NCBI GenBank assembly: GCA_963765875.1
Contig: CAVXYK010000025.1
Span: 1 to 64,000 of the forward strand
Reading direction: 5' to 3'
Length of the DNA stretch: 64,000 nucleotides
Origin: JAWKOK01 sp963765875
GTDB lineage: Bacteria; Chloroflexota; Anaerolineae; Caldilineales; Caldilineaceae
The notes below the pieces were generated by a model, which saw only the letters and a list, made by a program, of their open reading frames with translations, did not search any database and was not told where the DNA came from. Both the position numbers and the translations under genes were made by a program. Below, one piece after another: positions 28,763-38,504 of this stretch. How positions within the stretch are numbered: the first letter of the stretch is position 1; every line of letters starts with the position of its first letter.

Positions 28763-29851
28763 ATGTTTGAATACAAGCCGGACTACGAGCAGTCCAAGGC
28801 GCGCATCGACGCCTTCTGGGAACGCGAACTGATCGACCGGCCGGTGGTTCAGTTTGTCCTGGCCAAGCCGCCGGACGAGCGCGTACCGGAGCCGGCCTCG
28901 CACCACGCCACGTCGGATGAACGCTGGCTGGATACGGAATACCAGGTCGAATTGCATTCGGCCCGGCTGGCCAATCAGCTCTTTCTGGGCGATTCCATGC
29001 CCGTCGCCTATCCCAATCTGGGGCCGGAGGTGCTCTCCAGCTTCTACGGCTGCCCCATCCACTTCGGCGATTTCGGCACCTCCTGGACCGACCCGATCCT
29101 GGACGACTGGTCTGAAGCCGATCAACTTCAGCTCGATTGGGAAAGTCCCTATCTCAAGAAAATCGACGAGATGACGGACGCCTTTCTGGAGGCCGGCAAG
29201 GACAAGTACATCGTCGGCATGGCCGACTGGCATCCCGGCGGCGACGGCATTGCTGCGCTGCGCGAGCCACAGCGGCTGGCCATCGACATGATTGAGAATC
29301 CAGAGGCCATCAAGGCTTTCCTGCCGCGCATCACCGCCGACTACATCCAAGTTTACGACCGCTTCTACGACAAGCTGCGTGCCCATGGCCAGCCCATCTC
29401 CACCTGGCTGTCGCTGGTTAGCGATGAGAAATACTACATCCCCTCCAACGACTTCTCGATCATGATCAGCAAGCCCATGTTCGACGACGTCTTCCTGCCG
29501 GCTCTGGTTGAGGAGTGCCGCTTTCTGGATCGCAGCATCTATCACCTGGACGGTCCCGGCGCGCTGCACCACCTGGATTCGATTCTGGGCATCGAAGAAC
29601 TGGACGCGCTGCAGTATGTGCCCGGCGCCGGCAACGAAGGCTTTGCCCAGTGGGTCCCCGTCTACCAGCGTGCCCAGGCCGCGGGCAAGGCCATCGAAGT
29701 CTTCTGCACCCTCGACGAGATCGACCATATCATCGACGTCCTCGATCCCCGCGGCCTCTATCTTTGGGTGGACGGTGTGCCTTCGGTTGAGGCGGCGGAC
29801 GCTTTGCTGACAAGTTGGAACGGTGGGGACGGTGAAAGGGTGAGAGGGTGA
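28763..29851 (+). CDS. Uroporphyrinogen-decarboxylase-like (URO-D fold) protein
   Basis: 362 residues from ATG 28763. The N-terminus (YEQSKARIDAFWERELIDRP) and the barrel motifs VGMADWHPGGDGIAALR, WLSLVSDEKYYIPSNDFSIM, YHLDGPGALHHLDSILGIEE and PGLYLWVDG-like end match a URO-D superfamily branch that is not heme-biosynthetic HemE; related enzymes are corrinoid-dependent methyltransferases. The last ~8 codons (GGDGERVRG) are encoded by the GGTGA-type intergenic repeat, so the repeat supplies the stop. It sits between two sulfatases on the same strand, suggesting a common catabolic purpose, but the substrate is unknown. Confidence 0.75.
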   Translation: MFEYKPDYEQSKARIDAFWERELIDRPVVQFVLAKPPDERVPEPASHHATSDERWLDTEYQVELHSARLANQLFLGDSMPVAYPNLGPEVLSSFYGCPIHFGDFGTSWTDPILDDWSEADQLQLDWESPYLKKIDEMTDAFLEAGKDKYIVGMADWHPGGDGIAALREPQRLAIDMIENPEAIKAFLPRITADYIQVYDRFYDKLRAHGQPISTWLSLVSDEKYYIPSNDFSIMISKPMFDDVFLPALVEECRFLDRSIYHLDGPGALHHLDSILGIEELDALQYVPGAGNEGFAQWVPVYQRAQAAGKAIEVFCTLDEIDHIIDVLDPRGLYLWVDGVPSVEAADALLTSWNGGDGERVRG

Positions 29852-29950
29852 GGGCGTAGGGGGTGACAGGGTGACAGGTGAATCAAGATAGCCCTTCGGT
29901 ATCCGAGCTCACCTTGTCACCCACTCCCCCACTCACCCTCTCACCTCTTA
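29826..29950. repeat. GGTGA(CA)GGG tandem low-complexity inverted pair
   Basis: GGTGAAAGGGTGAGAGGGTG and GGGGTGACAGGGTGACAGG on the left are mirrored by CACCTTGTCACCCACTCC and CACTCACCCTCTCACC on the right. Similar tracts occur at 31418-31445, 31908-31955 and 38278-38315. Confidence 0.7.
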
Positions 29951-29965
29951 CGAAAGGCCATCACA

Positions 29966-31422
29966 ATGAACTTCATCTTCTTCATTCCCGACGAACTGCG
30001 CGCCGAGAGCGTGGGCTGCTACGGTCATCCGCTGGCGCCGACGCCCAATATGGACGCACTGGCCGCGCAGGGCACGCGCTTTGATCAGTGCCACGTCCAG
30101 CACACGGTCTGTACGCCCTCGCGCTGTAGTTTCATGACGGGCTGGTATCCACACGTGCGCGGCCATCGCACGCTCTGGCATCTGCTGCGGCCCGACGAGC
30201 CCAATCTGCTGCGCTACATGAAACAGAACGGCTACGACGTGCGTTGGTTCGGCAAGAACGATCTGCTGGCCGAAGAGTGCTTTGACGACTCGGTGACTTC
30301 TGCCGAGTTCCGCGGCAGCGGCATGTTCGGCCCGCCCGCCTTCAACCCCGGCCAGCCCGGCTACAATAGTTTCCTCTTCAAGCCCTACGAGGGCGATATC
30401 GAGGAACAGGGCGACTATGCCAATGTGCAGGGGGCCATCGACTATCTACGTGACAAGGCAGCGAGACAGTCTGAAGATGACGAGGACGACCAGCCCTTCT
30501 TCCTCTACCTGCCACTGATCTTTCCCCACTGTCCCTACAGCGCACCTTTGCCCTGGCATGATCTGATCGATCCCGACGATCTGCCGCCGCTGCGGCCGGC
30601 CGATCTGCCCAACCGGCCCGATTTCCATGAGCTGATCCGCAAGACCCGCCAGCTCGATCAGGTAGACGAGGCCCTGCTGCGCAAGATCCAGGCCGTCTAC
30701 CTGGGCATGACCGGTTTCATCGACATGTTGCTGGGCCGGCTGATGGAGACGCTTGAAGAGACCGGTTTGGCCGACGACACGGTTCTTTTTCTTCTCGGAT
30801 CACGGCGACTACGCCGGCGACTACGGTCTGGTGGAAAAATGGCCCAGCGGCGTCGAGGATGTGCTGACGCGCGTGCCGCTCATCGTACGCCTGCCGGGCG
30901 GAGAAGCCGGCCATGTGGTCGACACGCCGGTCGAACTCTTCGACATCATGGCCACAGTGCTGGACCTGGCCGGTATTGAGGTCAGAACACGATCACTTCG
31001 CCTACTCGCTCAAGCCGCAGCTGGCGGGCGAAGGCGGCGATCCGGATCGGGCTGTCTTCACCGAGGGCGGCTATGCACGCCACGAGCCCCACTGTTTCGA
31101 AGGCGACCCTGGCCGCGACCAGTTTGCGCGCAACAAGTACCACATCTACTACCCCAAGGGTCAGGTTCAGCAGCAATACCCTGACAGCGTCGGACGCACC
31201 GTGGCCATCCGCACCCTCGACTACAAGCTGGTCTACCGGCCGACAGGCGTCAACGAACTCTATGAGATGACCAGTGATCCCAGGAGCTGGACAACCGCTA
31301 CGATGATCCGGCGCTGGCCGGCGTTCAACGGCAACTGGAAAAGCAGATTCTCGAATGGTACATCGACACGTCGGATGTGACGCCCTTTGTGCAGGATGAG
31401 CGGGGGCTGCCGAAGGGGTGAC
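29966..31422 (+). pseudogene. Type I sulfatase 3, three frameshifts
   Basis: ATG at 29966 with GAAAGG 8 bases upstream. The corrected protein is ~485 residues: NFIFFIPDELRAESVGCYG with the N-terminal metal site, canonical formylglycine motif C49-T-P-S-R53, VRWFGKNDLLAEECFDD, LPLIFPHCPYSAPLPW, then FFSDHGDYAGDYGLVEKWP (second metal site), LKPQLAGEGGD, FTEGGYARHEPHCF, KLVYRPTGVNELYE. Breaks lie near 30787 (one extra base), 30987 (extra A) and 31283 (missing C). The true frame ends at 31422. Related to sulfatase 2 in family but not a close copy. It probably acts with the neighbouring URO-D-like protein. Confidence 0.85.
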
Positions 31423-31445
31423 AGGGTGAGGGGGTGAGGGGGTGA

Positions 31446-31907
31446 TCAGAATGGGCAGCTTTCGGTTGGGGAATCATCTGTCCTGTAGGGTGGTTCTGAT
31501 TCGCCGATTTTCTTGGAAGGGATTGTCCAGGTTTCGGGGTAGTTGATCATGCCGACAAGTGTGCCGATGATGCTGTTGTAGGTTTCATAGAGTGGCCGAC
31601 CTACATCACTTGTGAGGTAGCCGCAGTGGACAGCAAACTCAATCCAGACTTGCGTCTCCGCGGCCTCACCTTCGGCAATTGAGAGCTTGTGAACGAAGGT
31701 GGCCGTATACCGGCGGCCACGCCATGCTTCTGCCAAATTGGCACACACAGAGCGCAAAGAGCGTCGGATTTGATCGGTAAGCGCATACCGCTCTTCTTTT
31801 GGAAAATCCGCACTAATTCGGAATATCTCCATCGCAGCATCAAATGCCCGATTATAGACTTCCAAATCCCGATGTGTCACAACCCTACGCGACATTTTCG
31901 TCTCCAT
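31446..31907 (-). CDS. Four-helix-bundle protein (S23/IVP family)
   Basis: 153 residues. Family signature: HRDLEVYNRAFDAAMEIF, FPKEERYALTDQIRRS, RSVCANLAEAWRGRRY, HKLSIAEGEAAETQVWIEFA, CGYL. These four-helix proteins are named from a protein encoded in 23S rRNA intervening sequences; free-standing copies are common in Chloroflexota, Bacteroidetes and cyanobacteria, and their role is unknown. Start at 31907 or at the Met four codons later (31895). No rRNA is present here. It is flanked on both sides by GGTGAGGG-type repeats, which fits a mobile or recently inserted gene. Confidence 0.9.
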   Translation of the reverse strand: METKMSRRVVTHRDLEVYNRAFDAAMEIFRISADFPKEERYALTDQIRRSLRSVCANLAEAWRGRRYTATFVHKLSIAEGEAAETQVWIEFAVHCGYLTSDVGRPLYETYNSIIGTLVGMINYPETWTIPSKKIGESEPPYRTDDSPTESCPF

Positions 31908-31947
31908 TCACCTTGTCACCCCCTCACCTTGTCACCCCCTCACCCCC

Positions 31948-32609
31948 TCACTTCTTCGGCAGATGATTCTGAATATGATGGCGCACCGCATAGGCGGCGG
32001 CTTCTGCGCGTGAGGTGAGGTCGAGCTTGTTGAGGATGGAGCTGACGTAGTTGCGCACGGTCTTTTCGCTGAGGAAGATCTGGGCGGCGATCTCTTTGTT
32101 GGTCAGCCCTTCGGTGATGAGCGAGAGGATGTTGAGTTCCTGGTCGGTCAGGGCGGCGAAGGTCTCGTCCTCGGCGCGGCGGTTGCTCTCGCGCACGTGC
32201 TGGAAGATCCGCTGGGTCACGGCAGGGTCGAGCATGGAATCGCCACGGCCGACCGTTTCCAAGGCGCGCACCAGATCCTCGCCGCCGATCTGCTTGAGCA
32301 CATAGCCCGAAGCGCCCGCCTCGATGGCATCAAACAGCATGTCGTCGTCGGCATAGGAGGTGAGCATGATGATGCGCACGTCAGGGTTGTCACGGGTAAT
32401 CTGTCTGGTGGTCTCGATGCCGTTCTTGACCCGGCAGGCGGATATCCATGACCACGATATCCGGCTTGCTAGTACATGGCCAGGTCGTATGCATCCTGGG
32501 CGTTGTCCGCCTCGCCCACCACCTCGAACTGAGGATAGCGCTCGAGCAGCGTCTTCAGCCCCATGCGGACAAGTTCGTGATCGTCGACCAGTAGGATGCG
32601 TAGTTTCAT
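31948..32609 (-). CDS. NarL/LuxR-type response regulator (two frameshifts)
   Basis: From ATG 32609 the frame reads MKLRILLVDDHELVRMGLKT, LLERYPQFEVVGEADNAQDA, then breaks near 32468 and 32433; corrected text continues SKPDIVVMDIRLPG (phospho-acceptor Asp), NGIETTRQI, MLTSYADDDMLFDAIEAG, SGYVLKQIGGEDLVRA. The C-terminal HTH is LTDQELNILSLITEGLTNKE, IAAQIFLSEKTVRNYVSSIL. About 220 residues, normal for the class. Divergent to the histidine kinase 350 bases away, which is its probable partner. AGGAGTGAG-type sequence lies on the wrong side of the start, so translation initiation is unremarkable. Confidence 0.85.
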
Positions 32610-32778
32610 AGGAGTGAGCCAGAGAGAAACGGGAATGGACACGGCTGAAATCTGTGGTACGCTGTGCCCATCTAAGACTGGAATTGAAGGTTCTACATTG
32701 GGTCATTTTGAGAATGCGCCCTATTGTATCATAGGGTACGGGTTTGGCTAAGAGGTTGCGGGGCCACGTACCATTGAG

Positions 32779-32909
32779 GACTCTACTGCAAAAAGCCTTT
32801 ACTTGACACAGATGGGCACGAGTTTTCACGAATTTCGTCGTCGCCCTAGAGAGAAAATTCGTGATAATTTGTGTGAATTCGTGTCTGGATCCCTTTTTGC
32901 AGTAGCGTC
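32779..32909. mobile_element. MITE-like element (copy B)
   Basis: Ends GACTCTACTGCAAAAAGCC and, inverted, TGACGCTACTGCAAAAAGGG. Interior hairpin: TTTTCACGAATTTCGTCG ... GAGAAAATTCGTGATAATTT. It lies in the divergent region between the response regulator and kinase, and is nearly the same sequence as 56918-57048. Confidence 0.75.
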
Positions 32910-32957
32910 ATTGAGGCATAGAGTCACAGGTTCGTGAAAGGTTTCCAAGGAAGATCA

Positions 32958-34218
32958 ATGACCGACCACCAGACCACCCAGGATAATGCTCGCTCCCACA
33001 CACCCACCATACGCGCCGCAAAACTCGATGCCATGCGTGCCGCATCGTCTGCACTGACCAGCGAGCTGGACCTGAGCGCCGTTCTGCAAAAGGTGGTCGA
33101 CCTGAGTCCGCGAGTTGGTCAATGCCCGCTATGCCGCACTGGGCGTGCTCAACGTCGAAGGGACAGAGATCGAGCAGTTCATCACAGCCGGCATTCCTAG
33201 CAAGATGCGTGCACGCATTGGTCCGTTCCCACGTGGTCATGGACTGCTGGGAGCCATCATCAAAGAGGGTCGGGCCATTCGCGTCGACAACATCGCCGCC
33301 GACCCGCGCTCAACCGGCGATCCCGGCCACCATCCTCACATGCATACGTTTCTAGGCGTGCCCATTGTCTCCAAGGGACGGGTATTCGGCAATCTCTATT
33401 TGACGGATAAACAACCGGTGTCGAGGGAGTGGGGAAGTGGGGAAGTGGGGGGTAGTACAGAGTCACGCAGCACGCATCACGCATCAGAAGCGCCAATCCA
33501 TCCGCCCTTCACTCAGGAGGACCAGGAGACGCTAGAGCTGTTTGCCATGCAGGCGGCAATCGCCATCGAGAACTCGCTGCTGCACCGGCAGAGCGAGGCC
33601 CTGGTCATTGCCAAGGAACGAGAGCGCATCGCCATGGACCTGCATGACGGCATCATCCAGTCCATCTACGCGGTGGGGCTGACGCTGGATGATGGGCGCT
33701 TCTACCTAAACCAGAACCCGGCGCGCACGAAGGAGCGCATCGATCAGGCCATCGACGACCTCAACGGCGTGATCGGGGACCTGCGCAACTACATCATGGA
33801 CCTGGAACCCGCGCGCTTCCGCGAGCGAGATCTGGCCACCGGGCTGGAAGATCTGGCCCGCGAGCTACGTGCCGGTTCGTTCCTGGCGGTCAGCACCCAA
33901 CTGTCGACCCAGGCCGCGGCCCGGCTTGGCCACGAGCAGACACGTGAGGTGCTTCTTTTCGCCAAAGAGGCGCTGACCAACACCCGCAAACATGCCCGTG
34001 CCACAAGCATCAAGATCACACTGACCGGTGACGAAGACCGCGTACGCCTCGTTATCGAGGACGATGGCGTGGGCATGGACGCCGCAACGCGTGAGCGTGA
34101 ACATGGTCACGGCCTTGCCAACATGGGTCAACGTGCCAAACAGCTGGGCGCTGCTCTGAAAATCGAGAGTGAGATCGGCCGCGGGACACGGGTTGTGGTG
34201 GTCGTTCCGGCACCGTAA
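32958..34218 (+). CDS. GAF-domain sensor histidine kinase (LiaS/NarX type, one frameshift)
   Basis: ATG at 32958 with AAGGA upstream. One extra base near 33108 separates VLQKVVDLSP from RELVNARYAALGVLNVEG; corrected length ~419. GAF domain ~residues 25-200 (IGPFPRGHGLLGAIIKEG, VPIVSKGRVFGNLYLTDK). HisKA_3 dimerisation helix with the H-box AMDLHDGIIQSIYAVGL, then HATPase_c with FAKEALTNTRKHA, VIEDDGVGMD, HGHGLANMGQRA. No membrane segment, so a cytoplasmic sensor. An unusual ~25-residue insert (33421-33495, EWGSGEVGGSTESRSTHH) interrupts the GAF domain and is encoded by GGGGAAGTGG and CACGCATCACGCATC repeats of the intergenic kind. Confidence 0.88.
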
Positions 34219-34436
34219 ATGCTGAAAATGAAGTGAGTCTCGTCACAATAGGCGCATGCACTGTCCTGCCGAAACAGCCCCTTGTCCCAACATTTTGGGA
34301 TATTTGTCACCCCTACCATGGGACAAACGACCCTATTAAAAAGAACGGATCGGCGCGTACACTAGAGACACAGGCATCGCGTTGCGACCAAAATGCCTGG
34401 CTGCACGTACGAATATTTGAGCCATAGGAGCCGACA

Positions 34437-35439
34437 GTGGCTGAATTCGCCATCCGCACTGACAATCTCACATATAACTTCGGGGACGCAAAAGCCATTG
34501 TCAATGTGGACCTCGCAGTGCCGTCTGGTGTTGTCTTCGGGCTGCTCGGACCCAACGGCGCCGGAAAATCCACCCTGATTCACTTGTTGCTCGGCCTGCT
34601 TGCACCTTCCAGCGGCACGGCCAGCGTCCTGGGTCTTGATGTACGCATCCAGGCCGATGAGATACGCCGCCGAACAGGTGTGCTCTTGGAGCGCAACGAT
34701 CTATACGATCAATTGACGGCCCAGGAGAATCTTGACTACTTCGCGCCGCATTCAGAAAATGGCCCCGGACGCGCGGGCCGAACGCATCCATGATCTGCTG
34801 AGATCCATGGGGCTCTGGGAACGGCGCAACCAACCGGTCGGCACCTGGAGCCGGGGCATGAAGCGTAAGTTGGCCATTGCCAAGGCCCTGCTCAACCACC
34901 CGGATCTACTGCTGCTGGACGAACCGACAGCTGGGCTGGATCCGGCAGCCGCCGCCAATCTCTACGACGAGTTCTTCGACATTGCTGCACTGGAAGGCGT
35001 CACCGTCTTTCTGACCACCCACAAGATCGCCGAAGCTGAAAACCTGTGTAGCATGGTGGGATTGATTCGTCAGGGACGACTCCTGGCTGTTGGGCCCACG
35101 GCCGAGATACGCACTGTCGGCGCGTCGCCAAGCCTGGAGATTCTGGGCAGCGGCTTCACAGAGAATATGATTGCGCTGTTGCAACGGAGGCGTGAAGTGG
35201 TCGCGATTGAGGCCCACAAGGGACGGCTTCTGGTTGAGCTGCGGGATAGCAATGCCCACACATGGCCGCTGATCAACTTACTGGTGGAATCAGGGGCCGA
35301 CATCGAAGAGGTTCGCAAAGGCCGGCTCGACCTGGAGTCGGTCTTCAGGCATATGATCGAGGATGACGGCACAGCCCAAGATGATGAAGATGAGTGCCCT
35401 CCGGACCATCATGTCATCAAGAACGGCACTGCCCATTGA
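34437..35439 (+). CDS. ABC transporter ATP-binding protein (one frameshift)
   Basis: GTG start at 34437 with TAGGAG 6 bases upstream. Walker A GPNGAGKSTLIHLLLGLL, Q-loop region LERNDLYDQLTAQENLDYF, signature WSRGMKRKLAIAKALL, Walker B LLLLDEPTAGLDPAA, H-loop FLTTHKIAEAE. A one-base insertion near 34748 (GCGCCGC for GCGCGC) moves the frame between DYFA and RIQKMAPDARAERI. Corrected length ~333. The C-terminal DUF4162-like region (PSLEILGSGFTENM) is typical of DrrA/CcmA-type exporters. It is followed 92 bases later by an FtsX-type permease, its likely partner. Confidence 0.9.
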
Positions 35440-35530
35440 AGGACCGGGCTTCAGACAGCATCAACCCCCGATCACAAGTGTCAATTTCGTCATCGACCCA
35501 CAGGCCTATCGGCCACCAGACTGAAATCGG

Positions 35531-37967
35531 ATGAATGCCATGCATGGATTACGTTGGCGATATGTCTGGCGTGATCTGCTCGCGCATAAGATGCGCACGC
35601 TATTGGTGATCCTCTCAATCGCCATCGGTATCTTTGCCTTTGCCATCATCGCCGGCACTGCGACTACGCTCAACACAACCCTGCCCGAGACCTACCAGGG
35701 CGTTCGCCCCGCCAGCGCCACCATCCACACCTCCCATTTCGATGACGAACAGGTTGCTGTAGTGCGCCACATGCCTGAAGTCGCCCTGGCCGAAGGTCGC
35801 AGCCATGTTTTGGCCCAGTATCGCAATGCATCCGGCGAATGGCATGACATCGAACTCTTCGCCCGCGAAGAATATGAGCGTGATCCGGCTGCGGGTGAAC
35901 AAGGCAACCAGATCAATATTGTCTATCCCAGTCAAGGAGACTGGCCACCCAACGAACGAGAGATGTTAATTGAGCGCAACTCACTGCGCTTGACCGACAC
36001 GCGACTGGGCGAATCTCTCCTGATCGAGACCAACCAGGGCGACCAACGGCTGGTACCTATCACCGGGCTCGCCCATGACATGAACCAGCCGCCGGCCCAG
36101 ATCACCGGCGTCCCCTACGGCTATGTGACCCGGGACACCATGGAATGGCTGGGGCTGAATCCCGACTTCAATCAACTGCAGTTGGTGGTGGCTAAAAATC
36201 GTTATGACAAAGCTCACATCACCGAGGTGGCCCAGGAGATCGCCGACAAGCTCGAACGCAGCGGCGTTACCGTCCTCTGGGTAGAGGTGCCTAATCCGGG
36301 CGAACATTTCGTCATGGACTTTCTGCCCACTATCGTGTTGATCCTCAGCTTCCTGGGCATCCTGGCGCTGGTCCTGAGCGGCTTTCTGGTCATCAACGTC
36401 ATCACCGCCATCCTTACCCAACAGACGCGTCAGATCGGCGTCATGAAATCCATCGGCGGCCAACCCATGCAGATTGCCGGGATCTACCTGCGCCTGGTGA
36501 TCGCGCTCGGGGTCTTGGCCCTGGTTATGGCTGTTCCCCTCGGTGCGCTTGGGGCCTACGCTTTCTCTCGCTTCATCGCCGGTCAGCTGAATTTCGACCT
36601 AACCCAGTGGACGCTGTCAGCGCCGGTTCTGGCTGTCGAAATCGTTGTCGGCCTGCTGGTGCCCATCGTCGCCGGCATCTTCCCCATCAGCCGCAGCGCA
36701 CGCATGACGGTCCGGGAGGCACTACAGGACCAGGGGTTGGGCACGGAAAACGCAGCAGAGGGGCGCGTCGATCGCGGCCTCCGCTCTCTTCAACAACGGC
36801 TGCCCATCTCACGGCCCATGCGCCTTTCGCTGCGCAACACCTTCCGGCGTAAAGGTCGGCTGATTCGTACGCTGATCCCGCTGATGCTGGGCGGGGCCAT
36901 CTTCATGACGGTGTTGACCGTGCGAGTCTCACTCTTTCAGACCTTGGAAGAGACGCTTGCCGCCCAAGGCTTTGATGTCCAGATTCTACTCAGCGAGCCC
37001 TATCGCATTGACCGCGTGGCCGAAGAAGCCATGCTTGCGGAGGGCGTGACCGCCGTGGAAGTTTGGACATCCCGTGAAGGTGCACCCGTCCATGCCGACG
37101 GCAGCCAAGGCGACAGTGTGCGCGTCTACGCCTTGCCGGCTGAAACCCAATTATTCGAGACCGAGATCATCGCCGGCCGCTGGCTCTTGCCGGAAGATAC
37201 CAACGCCATCGTCGTGCCCAAAACGCTGTTGCAGGATGAGCCGGACGTCGAGTTGGGCGGCGAGATCACACTGACGATTGACGATGTGGAAACGACATGG
37301 CGTGTGGTCGGCGTCAATCAAGTCTTCACGCCGCCGATTGCCCCCGGAATGGTCTACGTCAATCAGCCCCACTTCTGGCATGAAATGGGCAACCACAATC
37401 GGGGCGACACGCTGCGAGCGCTCACCGCAGACCATGACCTTGATGCCCACATCGCCGCGTCGTCTGCGCTAGAGCAGCGCTTCGACGTCGCCGGCTTCGA
37501 CATCCGCTCCATCCGCAATGCCACCGAGGATCGCGACATCTTCACCGAACGTTTTAACCTGATCACCGTGATCCTCATGTTCATGGCCACGCTGCTCGCT
37601 ACGGTTGGCAGCTTGGGCCTCATGGGTACAATGAGCATCAACGTGCTGGAACGCACACGGGAAATCGGCGTCATGCGCGCCATCGGCGCATCGAGCAAGA
37701 CCGTACTTCAGATCTTCGTGAGCGAGGGCGTGGTCATCGGCGCACTTTCCTGGGTCGGTGCGGTCCTGCTATCGCTGCCCCTGAGCCGGCTGTTGAGCGA
37801 CAAAGTCGGTATGACCTTTGCCCAATTGCCACTTTCATACGTGTACGATCTGCGCTCGCCAATCTTCTGGCTGCTCATTGTCCTCATCGTTTCCTCGCTG
37901 GCCAGCCTCATCCCCAGCGCGCAGCGCCGCCGGACTGAGTGTCCGAGAGACGCTGTCGTATGAGTAG
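35531..37967 (+). CDS. FtsX-like ABC permease, MacB-type with two FtsX units
   Basis: About 811 residues. N-terminal cytoplasmic WRDLLAHKMRTLLVILSIAIG and first helix, then a large periplasmic domain (~residues 40-255), three helices with the FtsX core (QTRQIGVMKSIGGQPMQIAG), the mid-protein repeat LRNTFRRKGRLIRTLIPLML, a second periplasmic domain and the second FtsX core (RTREIGVMRAIGASSKTVLQ). The uncorrected frame ends RRRTECPRDAVV at 37963; one base shifted near 37918 it ends LSVRETLSYE at 37967, which matches the usual LSVREAL end of the family, so I give 37967. Works with the upstream ATPase, probably exporting a lipid, peptide or lipoprotein. Confidence 0.9.
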
Positions 37968-37982
37968 AGCAACATGCCATAC

Positions 37983-38263
37983 CGTAGGGACAGGGCATTC
38001 CATCCCAACAGATCCTTGCCGGCAATCGCTTCATCTGCACAAACAACACCACACGCCCTGACCGTCGTATGAATGCCCTGTCCCCACAATGCGAGATCGC
38101 CTGTGTGCGGACAAGGCATTCCCAGATATCGATTGGTTAATGGCCAAGTCATCGCATTGGAACCGTTCTGGTTTATCATGATCAGATTGGGGGAATGCCC
38201 TGTCCCTACGGTGGTCTGCCGGCAGGACACAGAGAAGGACAGGTCTGAGACCTGTCCCTACGG
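37983..38263. repeat. Cluster of five REP-like GTAGGGACAGGGCATTCC units
   Basis: Units in alternating orientation: 37983-38001 (CGTAGGGACAGGGCATTCC), 38071-38086 (inverted), 38108-38123 (CGGACAAGGCATTCCC), 38191-38210 (GGGAATGCCCTGTCCCTACG) and 38238-38263 (GGACAGGTCTGAGACCTGTC, CCTACGG). Two more copies are at 48350-48364 and 48432-48453. Non-coding; pairs can form large hairpins. Confidence 0.75.
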
Positions 38264-38331
38264 TTTCTCTTCGCTTCATGTCACCTTGTCACCCACTCAT
38301 CCCGTCAGCCCGTCCCACCATCGCTGGACGC

Positions 38332-38386
38332 GAAGGGGGCGCAAGATCCAGCACCCCCCAGTACCAAGACGATCTTGCGCCCCTTC
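38332..38386. terminator. Hairpin downstream of the LysM gene
   Basis: GAAGGGGGCGCAAGAT (38332-38347) pairs with ATCTTGCGCCCCTTC (38372-38386), 24-base loop. It follows the minus-strand LysM gene and precedes the REP cluster. Confidence 0.5.
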
Positions 38387-38417
38387 TATATGTTTTCAGG
38401 TGATATCATTGTTAGGG

Positions 38418-38504
38418 GGGATTGGTGATTGGGGATTTGGGATTAGGTATTGCGTCTCGTGCTCACAACCCAATCCCCATCCCCTAGTCACCATTCCCCA
38501 ATTC
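38418..38504. repeat. GATTGGGGAT / ATCCCCAATC dispersed inverted repeat
   Basis: GATTGGTGATTGGGGATTTG on the left and CCAATCCCCATCCCCTAGTC on the right form an imperfect hairpin. The same family occurs at 44531-44639 and at 47158-47200, where it supplies the stop codon of the homoisocitrate dehydrogenase gene. Confidence 0.7.

Noticed and set aside
31446..31907. Ribosomal intervening-sequence protein indicating a 23S rRNA gene
   Set aside because: No rRNA sequence is present; free-standing members of this family are common.
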